From Acidimicrobiaceae bacterium (lineage in GTDB: Bacteria; Actinomycetota; Acidimicrobiia; Acidimicrobiales; RAAP-2), in NCBI GenBank assembly GCA_003138895.1, contig PLHJ01000014.1, forward strand, positions 15,943 to 64,726: a DNA stretch of 48,784 nucleotides. Direction: 5' to 3'. A model generated the notes under the pieces. It was not told the DNA's origin and did no database searches. It was given only the letters and a program-made list of their open reading frames with translations. Shown here piece after piece: positions 16,162 through 24,580 of this stretch (its first letter is position 1; each line of letters opens with the position of its first letter). Both the position numbers and the translations under genes were made by a program.

Positions 16162-17432
16162 GCGCTCCAACCCTTCGAGGCCAGTTGCAGGGAACGTTCC
16201 GTGGTTCCTTTTAGATGGAAGACTTCGCGCACCAGAGCGGGTGTAGCAACGAAGAGCACGACCGATCCCTGGATTACCGTTGCGAGGTCAAGTGGAATAC
16301 CCGTCGCAGCTTGCATGTTTCGTCCGCCAACGCCGAGCGCCGCGAATAAGAGTGCACCCCACACGATCCCGACGGGACGGTTTCGACCGAGCAGGGCCAC
16401 GGTGATGGCAGTGAAGCCAATGCCGGCTGATCCGGCGTAAAAGCCTCCATCGATATAGTGGTTAACACCCGAGACTTGCGTGGCCGCCGCGAGCCCACAG
16501 ATGCCACCCGTCAATACGAAGACCCAGACGTACACGGATCGTTCTTTTATTCCCGCGGTACGTCCAGCGGCGGCGTTGGCGCCGACCACGCGAAAGTCGA
16601 ATCCCGTCGTAGAACGATCAAGGAACCACACCGCAAAGATCACCACGAGAATGGCCACCAAGAGTCCCCAGTTAACGCGCAGTCCCGTACCGGTCCCAAA
16701 AATTGGGGCGAGTTGCGCACTCGGGTCAATCACTCTTGAAATATCGTTTTGTTGGTTCGGTTGCTGCAACGTGGTTGAGAGCAGGGAGAAAATCAAGAAA
16801 TTCGCACAGACGTAATTCAACATAAGCGTGACAATTACTTCGCTTGCTCCGGTGTACGCCTTTAGAAGTCCTGGTATGGCCCCGGTTATCGCGCCACCGA
16901 TGAATCCGGCCAACAAAGTGAAGGGAACGTGGAGTGCCGTGGGCATGTGCACGAGAGATCCTGCGGCAGTACCCGCAACCGCACCAATGATTGCTTGGCC
17001 GTTCGCGCCGATATTAAAGACGCCCGTTTGAAAACCAATGCCGACACCAATGCTGACAATGATGAGAGGCGTAGCGTACGTGAGCGTCTCCGAAAGTGGC
17101 GTCAACGTGTTGGGCCACTGGCTCCATGTCGTGAGCGAGTGCCACAACTGGGGAGGATCAAAAATCGAACCAGTAAAAATTGCGCGGTACGCGGCCATGA
17201 CGTTGTCAAACGTGATCTTGATTGCGTGGAATATTCCGTCCCAATGGTTGAAGATATCTCCCCAGGAGCGAAGTACCACCGGCGTTGTGAAGATGATGAC
17301 GAGGGCACCGAACGTGAGGCCAAGTAAGAGAGCGAAAAAACTCAGCGTGAGCGGATTGGCGGTAAGGAACGCGTTGCCAATGTCTCGGAGTGAAAATCGA
17401 CGCTTTGCTTTTTCCCTTTGGACGGTACTCAC
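16158..17432 (-). CDS. Nucleoside ABC transporter permease (first permease)
   Basis: First of two membrane subunits of the importer, 424 residues with about ten hydrophobic segments. FNIGANGQAIIGA, the EVIVTLMLNYVC stretch, RVVGANAAAGRTAGIKE and AITVALLGRNRPVGIVWGALLFA match the conserved blocks of BMP-family permeases. GTG start at 17432 overlaps the ATPase stop as GTGA, and its own stop overlaps the next permease as ATGA, so ATPase and both permeases are translationally coupled. Context with a BMP binding protein and five nucleoside-breakdown enzymes argues for nucleoside import rather than sugar import. Confidence 0.9.
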   Translation of the reverse strand: MSTVQREKAKRRFSLRDIGNAFLTANPLTLSFFALLLGLTFGALVIIFTTPVVLRSWGDIFNHWDGIFHAIKITFDNVMAAYRAIFTGSIFDPPQLWHSLTTWSQWPNTLTPLSETLTYATPLIIVSIGVGIGFQTGVFNIGANGQAIIGAVAGTAAGSLVHMPTALHVPFTLLAGFIGGAITGAIPGLLKAYTGASEVIVTLMLNYVCANFLIFSLLSTTLQQPNQQNDISRVIDPSAQLAPIFGTGTGLRVNWGLLVAILVVIFAVWFLDRSTTGFDFRVVGANAAAGRTAGIKERSVYVWVFVLTGGICGLAAATQVSGVNHYIDGGFYAGSAGIGFTAITVALLGRNRPVGIVWGALLFAALGVGGRNMQAATGIPLDLATVIQGSVVLFVATPALVREVFHLKGTTERSLQLASKGWSA

Positions 17433-18940
17433 GATGCCACCGAGGCCTTGGCACCCGCCATTAAGAGGCCAATATCTTCTCGTGAAGTATCGGGGCTGAC
17501 AATTCCCGTAATTTGCCCTTGGTACATAACCGCAATACGGTCACCGAGCGCAAAGACTTCGTCCAGCTCCGACGAGACGATCAAGACTCCGAGGCCTTCG
17601 TTTCGTTGGTTCACCATTTGACGGTGCACGTACTCAATGGATCCAACGTCAAGTCCTCGAGTTGGTTGCGCAGCGACCAGGAGTGACAACGGCTTTGAAA
17701 GCTCGCGGGCCACAATGACCTTCTGCTGATTACCGCCGGAAAGTGAACTGACGGGCGTATCGACGGAAGGAGTGCGAATGTCAAAGTCCTTGACGCGCTG
17801 CTCGGCATTTTTTCTTACCGCCCGCAGATTTCGCGTTCCTCTCTTAGCGAACGGAGCATTGCGAGGTGTATTCAGAACGAGATTATCTTGCACTGACATC
17901 GAAAGTACCAAGCCGTCAACTTGGCGATCCTCGGGCACGTGACCAAAGCCAGCATCAAGAATCTCTCGTGGTGACGAATTCGTAATGTCGTTTCCGTTCA
18001 AATAAATAGTGCCAGACTCGACGTGGCGAAGTCCAGCGAGCGCTTCGACAAACTCTGTTTGACCATTACCTTGCACGCCGGCGAGCGCAACGATCTCGCC
18101 CTTTCGAACTTCGAAGGACACGCCATTTACGACGGCGAGTCCTCGGTCGTCACGAACGACAAGGTCGTTGACTTGTAAGACCGGCTCTCCAACGGCGACA
18201 CTCTCTTTTTGCACGGTGAGATTGACGTCGCGCCCAACCATCATCGACGCGAGTTCGGATTCGCTGGCGTCGGGTGACGCTGATCCGACTACCTTTCCAA
18301 GGCGGATTACGGTGATGGTGTCCGCTACGGCCTTTACTTCTTTCAACTTGTGCGTAATGAACAAGATTGATTTGCCAGCGGCCGTCAATGACCTCATTAT
18401 GACGAATAAGGACTCTATTTCTTGTGGAGTTAGAACGGCCGTTGGCTCATCGAGAATCAAAATCTCGGCGTTGTGATTGAGGGCCTTCAATATCTCGACG
18501 CGTTGCTGAATGCCAATGGGCAGTTCTTCAACAATCGCGTCCGGGTCGACGTCGAGGCCGAACTCACTTGATACTTGTCGAATATCTTGTCGGGCCTTTT
18601 CTCGGTCAAGAAAGCCAATAGCTCGGGTCGGTTCAAAGCCGAGCACCACGTTGTCGGCAACTGAAAAAACCGGTACGAGCATGAAGTGTTGGTGCACCAT
18701 GCCAATGCCGCGCCGCACAGCATCGCCCGAGTCACGAATCTTCGTGGGGACACCGTCAATAAGAATCTCGCCCTCGTCGGGATGCAAGAGCCCAAAGATG
18801 ACGTTCATCAATGTAGATTTGCCAGCACCGTTCTCGCCGAGGAGACAGTGGATCTTTCCGGGTTCGACTACGAGGTCGACTTTCTCGTTCGCGACGAGAG
18901 AACCGAATCGTTTGGTTACACCTCGAAGTTCAAGTTGCAT
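17429..18940 (-). CDS. Nucleoside ABC transporter ATP-binding protein (double ATPase)
   Basis: Energy-coupling subunit with two fused ATPase domains, about 503 residues. The first domain is canonical: Walker A GENGAGKST (35-43), signature LPIGIQQRVEI and Walker B ILILDEPTAVL. The second has a degenerate Walker A (GVQGNGQTE) with an intact LSGGNQQK signature, as is normal for the RbsA/NupO-like double ATPases. The frame is open from 18958, but ATG at 18940 has AGGAG six bases upstream, so that start is used. The gene lies downstream of the binding-protein gene, separated by a strong hairpin, and is coupled to both permeases. Confidence 0.93.
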   Translation of the reverse strand: MQLELRGVTKRFGSLVANEKVDLVVEPGKIHCLLGENGAGKSTLMNVIFGLLHPDEGEILIDGVPTKIRDSGDAVRRGIGMVHQHFMLVPVFSVADNVVLGFEPTRAIGFLDREKARQDIRQVSSEFGLDVDPDAIVEELPIGIQQRVEILKALNHNAEILILDEPTAVLTPQEIESLFVIMRSLTAAGKSILFITHKLKEVKAVADTITVIRLGKVVGSASPDASESELASMMVGRDVNLTVQKESVAVGEPVLQVNDLVVRDDRGLAVVNGVSFEVRKGEIVALAGVQGNGQTEFVEALAGLRHVESGTIYLNGNDITNSSPREILDAGFGHVPEDRQVDGLVLSMSVQDNLVLNTPRNAPFAKRGTRNLRAVRKNAEQRVKDFDIRTPSVDTPVSSLSGGNQQKVIVARELSKPLSLLVAAQPTRGLDVGSIEYVHRQMVNQRNEGLGVLIVSSELDEVFALGDRIAVMYQGQITGIVSPDTSREDIGLLMAGAKASVAS

Positions 18941-18963
18941 GGTTCTCCTCGCAGCCAAACTAA

Positions 18964-19000
18964 CAAGGAGCTCGAGTCCGCAGGGGACTCGAGCTCCTTG
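18964..19000 (-). terminator. Perfect 16-bp stem-loop between binding-protein gene and ABC genes
   Basis: Arms 18964-18979 and 18985-19000 are perfectly complementary over 16 bases with a five-base loop (GCAGG on the plus strand). Transcribed on the minus strand it lies after the binding-protein stop and before the ATPase start. The following T content (TTAGTTT) is weak, so it looks like a partial terminator or an mRNA-protecting structure that lets the binding protein be made in excess over the membrane subunits, a common layout in ABC importers. Confidence 0.75.
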
Positions 19001-19034
19001 TCGCGTTTAGCGTCCGTCGTTACGACGGCTTAGC

Positions 19035-20150
19035 TCAACTGGCGGGGTACGTCGTTGGGTCGACCGAAATCGTGCCCTTTTCGATGCCCGCGGTCAACGT
19101 CTTCAGTTCAGCCTTCAAAGAAGCCGAAACTGAAGGCGAGTCAACCGTTGTGCCGGTGCCATTGTTCTTGAGGGTACCAACGTAGGTACCACCCTTGAAG
19201 GTGCCCTTAGCAGCAGCAAGTACAGCCGCGTCTACTGAAGGCTCCACGCCCTTTGTCGCAGAGGACAAGAACCATGAGCAGTCCGGTGCGTCGTTGATGC
19301 AACCGTCGGTGTCAACCCAGATGATCTTGTGACCCGTACCAGCGGCCTTCGCAGCAGCAACGGCACCGAGTCCAACAGAACCAGCAACAGGGAACACAAT
19401 GTCCGCACCAGCGGCAAAGTCTCCAGCGGTCAACGTCTGACCAGCGGTTTGGTCGGTGAAGTTACCGACAAAGTCGCCAGTGCCGGCGAAGCTACCAGCG
19501 GCACGTCCCGGCGTTGGTGTCCAACCAAGGACCTTCACGCTCTTACCGTTTTGCTTGTTGAAGTAACGAACACCCGCAACAAAGCCGTCCATGTAAATGG
19601 TGACGGGCGGAATGTTGGCACCACCGAAGGTGGCAACTGTTCCGGTCTTCGTCTCAGCCGCTGCGAGGTAACCAGAAAGGAATGCTCCCTGGTTGGTGTC
19701 GTACGTCAGCGCAAGCACGTTCTTTGACTTGGTCGTCGGAACGTCGTCCACGATTGCGAACTTCTGCTTGAGGTGGTTGTTCGACAGTGTGGCAGTCGCC
19801 GAATCCATCAAGAAACCAACGGTCACGATGATGCCGCAGTCTTCCTTAATGAACTTGCTGATGTTGGGGATGTAGTCACTCGAAGACGTTGATGACAAGT
19901 AGGAGATGCTGATGTTCTTGTCGGCCTTCTTCGCGTCCTTTAGACCCTGCCAAGCTGAAGCATTAAACGACTTGTCGTTAATGCCACCGGTGTCAGTTAC
20001 GACACACGCTTTAAATGATGTTGCTGCTCCGGCCGTTGCGACGCCCACTGTGCTAATTGCACCCACCGTGAATGAACCCGCAACCATGGCCGCAGCTCCA
20101 AAAACGACGGCAAGGCGACGCGAACGTCCTTTACTAATTCCTTGCTTCAT
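19035..20150 (-). CDS. BMP-family nucleoside-binding protein of ABC transporter
   Basis: Extracytoplasmic solute-binding protein, about 371 residues, expected to capture nucleosides for the adjacent importer. It has a twin-basic-rich N-terminus, a hydrophobic core and a likely signal peptidase I site near ATAGA-ATS; no lipobox cysteine follows, the first Cys being within the first mature strand (FKACVVTD). BMP motifs include TDTGGINDKSFN near 53-64, SYLSS, VGFLMDSAT, GYLAAAETKTGTVATFGG and FPVAGSVGLGA. The start ATG at 20150 has a strong AGGAGG eight bases upstream; the frame is open further but lacks such a site. It is the first gene of the transporter unit and followed by a strong hairpin. 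Confidence 0.9.
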   Translation of the reverse strand: MKQGISKGRSRRLAVVFGAAAMVAGSFTVGAISTVGVATAGAATSFKACVVTDTGGINDKSFNASAWQGLKDAKKADKNISISYLSSTSSSDYIPNISKFIKEDCGIIVTVGFLMDSATATLSNNHLKQKFAIVDDVPTTKSKNVLALTYDTNQGAFLSGYLAAAETKTGTVATFGGANIPPVTIYMDGFVAGVRYFNKQNGKSVKVLGWTPTPGRAAGSFAGTGDFVGNFTDQTAGQTLTAGDFAAGADIVFPVAGSVGLGAVAAAKAAGTGHKIIWVDTDGCINDAPDCSWFLSSATKGVEPSVDAAVLAAAKGTFKGGTYVGTLKNNGTGTTVDSPSVSASLKAELKTLTAGIEKGTISVDPTTYPAS

Positions 20151-20559
20151 ATGCCCATCCTCCTGGGTTTGATCGAATGGTCCTGTCCTCTCGCACCCGA
20201 TAACTGCCAGCGCCAGAACCATCGACTTCCTGATAAGGATTTGACCATAGTGGAGATTTTCGAGCACTGGGGGTCGGGAAGGGTCGAAAGTCACTTTCGC
20301 GCGTTAAACGTTTGTTTCGTACTTCGTTGCTTCGACATTCGTCGAGCGTTTTGCACGATCTCACGTGGTGACGATGCAAAAAGCAAGGCAACACTGTCAT
20401 TTATCCTTGCCCTGGTTTGTTCGACTAGGCCGAAATGTTCACGCGACAAATCCTGATCGCCATGGTCCAGAATTGTCTCGCGATTATCGCTGGAATCAGT
20501 CCCATTACAATGATTTGGTTCGCGGCTGAACTCTTGGCCACAGTGACTAAGGAGATTTT
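20151..20559. promoter_or_regulatory. Divergent regulatory region between binding-protein gene and MMPL gene
   Basis: 409 bases with no convincing gene. It carries AGGAGG for the minus-strand binding-protein gene (20159-20164) and AAGGAG for the plus-strand MMPL gene (about 20549-20554). An interrupted inverted repeat, TTTTGCA at 20349-20355 and TGCAAAA at 20375-20381 enclosing a TCAC/GTGA pair and a CACGTG core, is a candidate operator for a nucleoside-responsive regulator. No promoter hexamers could be placed with confidence and no known riboswitch was recognised. Confidence 0.4.
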
Positions 20560-22728
20560 GTGCGCGCTCTTGCCACGTGGTGTGTTCGCCACCGCCGTTC
20601 CGTCTTGGCCATATGGCTGACGGTTTTCGTTTTGACGATCGCCATTGGTCGAGCGGTCGGGACCGACTACTCCAACAACTTCGACTTGCCGGGTACTGAG
20701 TCCACCAAAGCGCTTCACTTACTGCAATCCGTGGAACCAAAATCATCCGGTGACATTGAGTCGGTGGTGTTTGCGACCTCCGGCGGCGCAAAAATTACGA
20801 ATCCGGCGATCGAAGCACAAATCAACAAAACCCTGAGCAAAATTGCCACTGTTAAAGACGTCGGCCAAGTAATTTCGCCGTTCTCGCCCGCTGGCGTAAC
20901 GCAGATTTCTAAGGACGGAACCATTGCATTTGCCCAAGTCAAGTTCAGCGTGCTTGGTCAGAACATCTCAACCAAATTGGCTAAACATTTTGTGGCCGTT
21001 GCTGAATCGGGCGCAACCAAGGATCTGCAGATCGCCATTTCCGGTCAAGTGGCTGAAGCGGCAAATCGAGCTTCCGTTGGTGGGACGGCTTTTGGAATTC
21101 TCTTCGCTGGCGTGATTTTGTTCTTGGTTTTCGGATCAATTTTTGCGACATTGCTGCCGTTGTTATCGGCCATTGTGGCGCTCGGAACCGCAACGTCAAT
21201 CATTGGCTTGTTGACGCACGTTATGAAGATGCCGATGTTTTCGCCAGAACTCGTGGCGCTTATTGGACTTGGTGTGGGTGTTGACTACGCCCTCTTTATT
21301 ACGTCGCGACACCGGCAAGGCCTCTTGGAAGGAAAGACCAACGAAGCATCCATTGTTCAGTCAGTAAATACGTCAGGTCGTGCCGTACTCTTCGCCGGGA
21401 TCATTGTGTGTATTGCGCTGCTCGGCATGTTCGCGCTTGGCGTGTCGTTCCTCTACGGACTGGCCGTCGCCGCATCGATTGGTGTCGCGTTCACGATGAT
21501 CGCCGCGCTCACGTTATTGCCGGCGATGCTCGGATTCATTGGACCGCACATCTTGTCCAAGAAACAGCGGCGCACGCTCGCTACGTCGGGGCCCCGCGCC
21601 GCCGGTGAATCGTCGGGTGGCTTTTGGACAAAGTGGGCGGGATTCGTGGACCGTCGGCCGGCAGTGCCCGCCGTGATTGCGATTGCCCTCGTGGTGCTTA
21701 TTGCGATTCCGTTCTTCTCGATGCGTCTTGGTTCGTCGGACCAAGGAAACGATCCCGTGGGGACCACGACGCGTACCGCGTACGACCTGCTCGCCAAGGG
21801 CTTTGGCCCCGGTTACAACGGACCGTTGGAAATTGTCGCGGTCGTGAACAACGCCGAACAAGCAACGGCGATTACCACGCTCGAAGCAAAGATCAAAAAA
21901 ACGACGGACGTGGCGACCGAGGTGCCGTTCGCGGTTCCCGGTAAAGACCTGACGGCAATCTTCGTGTACCCAAAGAGCGCGCCCCAAGACGCCGCGACGA
22001 CCACACTCATAACAACGCTGCGGTCGTCGATAATCCCACCGATTATTAAGGGCACAGGTCTCACGGTGTACGTGGGAGGTGTGACCGCCATTTACGTTGA
22101 CTTTGCTCACGTGTTGTCGAGCAAGTTGCCGCTCTTTATTGGCCTCGTGGTGCTGCTTTCATTCTTATTGCTGGCCGTGGTGTTTCGAAGCATTGTCGTG
22201 CCGCTCGTCTCGGCCGCCATGAACCTGCTTTCCATTGGCGCGGCGTTTGGCGTCTTGACGGCGGTATTCCAGTGGGGCTGGCTCGGCAGTCTCTTTGGCG
22301 TGAGTCGAGCGGGACCCGTTGAGTCGTTCCTACCGGTCATGATGTTCGCCATTTTGTTTGGTCTTTCAATGGATTATCAGGTCTTCTTGGTAACTCGAAT
22401 GCACGAAGAGTGGATTCGAACGGGTGACAACCGTGAGGCTGTTCGACGTGGGCTCGCTGGTACGGGAAAGACCATTACGGCCGCCGCCGCAATCATGATC
22501 GCCGTCTTTGGTTCGTTCATTCTGGGTGGCGAACGGATCATCAAGGAATTCGGTCTTGGGCTCGCGGGCGGTGTCTTTGTTGATGCGGTCATTATTCGCA
22601 TGGCGATTGTGCCCGCCGTTATGAACTTGCTCGGCAAAGTCAACTGGTGGTTCCCCGAAAAGCTTGATAAGTGGCTGCCGCGGATTGGCTTGGAACACGA
22701 AGAACCGTCGGAAGTTCCAACTCCTTAA
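20560..22728 (+). CDS. MMPL family RND-type membrane transporter
   Basis: Predicted proton-driven lipid or drug exporter of 722 residues, the size of short MMPL proteins. It has the typical layout: N-terminal helix (about 10-30), an extracytoplasmic loop of about 160 residues, then a helix bundle containing GLGVGVDYALFITSRHRQG, and a second similar half containing LFGLSMDYQVFLVTRMHEEW. These DY motifs on helices 4 and 10 are the proton-relay positions of the family. GTG start with AAGGAG six bases upstream. The neighbours give no substrate clue: it is divergent from the nucleoside importer and convergent with a gene remnant, whose stop it overlaps (TTAA). Confidence 0.9.
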   Translation: MRALATWCVRHRRSVLAIWLTVFVLTIAIGRAVGTDYSNNFDLPGTESTKALHLLQSVEPKSSGDIESVVFATSGGAKITNPAIEAQINKTLSKIATVKDVGQVISPFSPAGVTQISKDGTIAFAQVKFSVLGQNISTKLAKHFVAVAESGATKDLQIAISGQVAEAANRASVGGTAFGILFAGVILFLVFGSIFATLLPLLSAIVALGTATSIIGLLTHVMKMPMFSPELVALIGLGVGVDYALFITSRHRQGLLEGKTNEASIVQSVNTSGRAVLFAGIIVCIALLGMFALGVSFLYGLAVAASIGVAFTMIAALTLLPAMLGFIGPHILSKKQRRTLATSGPRAAGESSGGFWTKWAGFVDRRPAVPAVIAIALVVLIAIPFFSMRLGSSDQGNDPVGTTTRTAYDLLAKGFGPGYNGPLEIVAVVNNAEQATAITTLEAKIKKTTDVATEVPFAVPGKDLTAIFVYPKSAPQDAATTTLITTLRSSIIPPIIKGTGLTVYVGGVTAIYVDFAHVLSSKLPLFIGLVVLLSFLLLAVVFRSIVVPLVSAAMNLLSIGAAFGVLTAVFQWGWLGSLFGVSRAGPVESFLPVMMFAILFGLSMDYQVFLVTRMHEEWIRTGDNREAVRRGLAGTGKTITAAAAIMIAVFGSFILGGERIIKEFGLGLAGGVFVDAVIIRMAIVPAVMNLLGKVNWWFPEKLDKWLPRIGLEHEEPSEVPTP

Positions 22729-22907
22729 TTCGATATTGCCAGGAGCTCTTGGAGTCGCGAGATTCGCGGATTGCCGTCGCCCAAGTACTGGGCGAGTGTT
22801 CCAAGAACCCGCGTGACTTCGAGGGAACCGGCGAGCACCATTTCTTCAACGTCAGCCCAGTCCCTGGTGCGATTGAAAAAACCTTGAACTCCACTCGATG
22901 AGTGCAC
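22725..22907 (-). pseudogene. C-terminal remnant of a nucleotidyltransferase-like (DUF6036-type) protein
   Basis: A 60-residue minus-strand frame contains GFFNRTRDWADVEEMVLAG, then LAQYLGDGNPRISRLQELL. From memory this resembles the C-terminal end of actinobacterial DUF6036-type nucleotidyltransferase-like proteins (RTKDWADIE...LGxDDPR). The upstream frame stays open only to about 22961 and the preceding residues do not look like the rest of such a protein, so the N-terminal majority is missing. No Shine-Dalgarno sequence precedes the GTG at 22907. It may be a decayed gene or, less likely, a small orphan protein. The family link is recalled, not computed. Confidence 0.4.
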
Positions 22908-22971
22908 GAAAGAAACGGTACCGAGGTTCCGGATTTCTATGATTTCAGATTTGATACCAAGTTACGACGGC

Positions 22972-24417
22972 CTATTCGACCAGCGCCGGCGCTGCGTTTG
23001 AGGCCAGACCTGCGTTCTTGGGCATGAGCCAGCTACCAAAGAACGCGAGCAGCGTGATGCCGGCGGAGATTTGAAAGGCCCGTTGGTAACCCGACGTTTG
23101 AGCAGCCGAAGAAAAGGGACTGGCAAAACTATTGGACTGCGACGTGGCGATGGTGGCCAGGGCGGCGAGGGCTAACGATCCACCTACTTGGCGCGCGGTG
23201 TTCAAAAGTCCCGAAGCGACCCCCGCATCACTTCGTTCAATCCCCGAAGTAGCGGCCGTCGCGAGCGGGCTAAACAACAGACCCATGGCCAACGCGCAGG
23301 TGCACGCCGGCAACATGACCCCGGTGAAGTAGGTCGAGTCGGGGTGAATGAGCGACAACCAAAAGAAGCCAAGGGTCGCCATTGTGGTACCGACAAAGAG
23401 GAGCGGACGGATACCGGTCTTTTGCAATATTCTCGAACTGATTTGTGCGCCAATGATGATGGCCACGGCCATTGGAGCGAAAGCAAAACCAGCGCGAAGG
23501 GCGCTGTAGTGCAAGACGCCCTGTAGATAGAACGTCAAGAAATACCACATGCCAAAGAACGCACCACCGACAAGCATCATCACGATGTTCGCACTGGTAA
23601 GCGAAGGGATCTTAAAGAGTCGAAAGGGCATGATGGGATGTGAGGCAACCTTCTGTTCCCAAAAGGCGAAAACAATCAAGCCAATAACAGCGGCGATGAT
23701 CCACGAAAGCGTCGTTGAGGACGTCCAGCCGTACGTCGTGGTATTCACAATTCCGTAAATAAGAGAACCAAGTGACGCCGTAATAAGCGTGGCGCCCGTT
23801 ATGTCGAGCTTCTGCGTGGCGTTGCTGTTTCTCATTTCGCGCAGATACATCGACGCTGCGATAAAGGCCACGATGCCAATAGGTACGTTGATATAGAAAA
23901 TCCATCGCCAGGAGAGTTCGCCGGTCAAAATACCGCCGAGCAAGGTCCCTACGGCTCCGCCCGCACCCGCCACGGCACTCCAAGCACCAATGGCCTTAGG
24001 AAGTCGGGGGCCGTGAAACGTGGTGACGATGATGGTCAACGTCGCCGGCGAAAGGATGGCGCCACCAAAGCCTTGAAGCGCGCGCACCGCCACCATCTGT
24101 GATGTCGACTCCGCAAATCCTGCGCCGATGCTGGCAATAGTGAATATTGCGACGCCCGTGAGATACACGCTTCGTCGGCCAAAAAGGTCCGCGGCCCTTC
24201 CCCCAAGCAAGAGAAAACCAGCGAACGTGAGTACGTAGGCGTTGACGACCCACTGCACGCCCGAGACGCTGAAGTGCAAATCTCGCTGGATGGAAGGCAA
24301 TGCGACGTTGACAATTGACACGTCCAACACGACCATGAACTGCGCGACACAGGCAATTGAGAGGATGAGCCAGTCAGGGGCGTGGCGATGGACTGGCTGG
24401 ACAGCTGTATCAGTCAT
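22972..24417 (-). CDS. MFS transporter, DHA2 (EmrB/QacA-like) drug exporter
   Basis: Proton-coupled efflux pump of 481 residues with about 14 predicted helices. DHA2 signatures: MVVLDVSIVNVALPSIQRDL in helix 1 with the family Asp, GGRAADLFGRRS in loop 2-3, a RALQGFGGAILSPATL stretch in helix 4 and the motif C-like GGAVGTLLGGILTG in helix 5, followed by WRWIFYINVPIG. The ATG start is preceded by TATCGT six bases upstream, suggesting a leaderless transcript. A 39-residue basic protein is encoded 43 bases upstream on the same strand. Substrate cannot be told from sequence. Confidence 0.92.
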   Translation of the reverse strand: MTDTAVQPVHRHAPDWLILSIACVAQFMVVLDVSIVNVALPSIQRDLHFSVSGVQWVVNAYVLTFAGFLLLGGRAADLFGRRSVYLTGVAIFTIASIGAGFAESTSQMVAVRALQGFGGAILSPATLTIIVTTFHGPRLPKAIGAWSAVAGAGGAVGTLLGGILTGELSWRWIFYINVPIGIVAFIAASMYLREMRNSNATQKLDITGATLITASLGSLIYGIVNTTTYGWTSSTTLSWIIAAVIGLIVFAFWEQKVASHPIMPFRLFKIPSLTSANIVMMLVGGAFFGMWYFLTFYLQGVLHYSALRAGFAFAPMAVAIIIGAQISSRILQKTGIRPLLFVGTTMATLGFFWLSLIHPDSTYFTGVMLPACTCALAMGLLFSPLATAATSGIERSDAGVASGLLNTARQVGGSLALAALATIATSQSNSFASPFSSAAQTSGYQRAFQISAGITLLAFFGSWLMPKNAGLASNAAPALVE

Positions 24418-24423
24418 GTAACG

Positions 24424-24429
24424 ACGATA
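24424..24429 (-). promoter_or_regulatory. Putative -10 hexamer of a leaderless MFS promoter
   Basis: Minus-strand TATCGT is followed by six bases and the MFS ATG at 24417. It falls in the 43-base space after the small basic protein gene, so the pump may be transcribed independently of it. Confidence 0.45.
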
Positions 24430-24460
24430 ACGGCTGCATCATCGGAAAACGGCTTGGTGG

Positions 24461-24580
24461 CTACTTGTCGCCCATCAAACCGTTTTTCGAAGCCTTCTTC
24501 GTGGCCTTATCAACTCGCTTTTCCTTGAGGGACTTTCCTGCCGTCTTTTTGCTGTTTTTTTGCGGTGATTTCTCGCCCAT
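24461..24580 (-). CDS. Small Lys-rich protein, 39 residues
   Basis: Encodes MGEKSPQKNSKKTAGKSLKE and then KRVDKATKKA...NGLMGDK. AGGAG is six bases before the ATG (24586-24590), a good ribosome site. The KSLKEKR core is one I recall from small uncharacterised actinobacterial proteins, which supports a real gene despite its size. It is highly basic (about a third Lys), without hydrophobic segment, so probably cytosolic and possibly nucleic-acid or ribosome associated; that role is speculation. It lies between the EttA start region and the MFS gene. Confidence 0.65.
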   Translation of the reverse strand: MGEKSPQKNSKKTAGKSLKEKRVDKATKKASKNGLMGDK

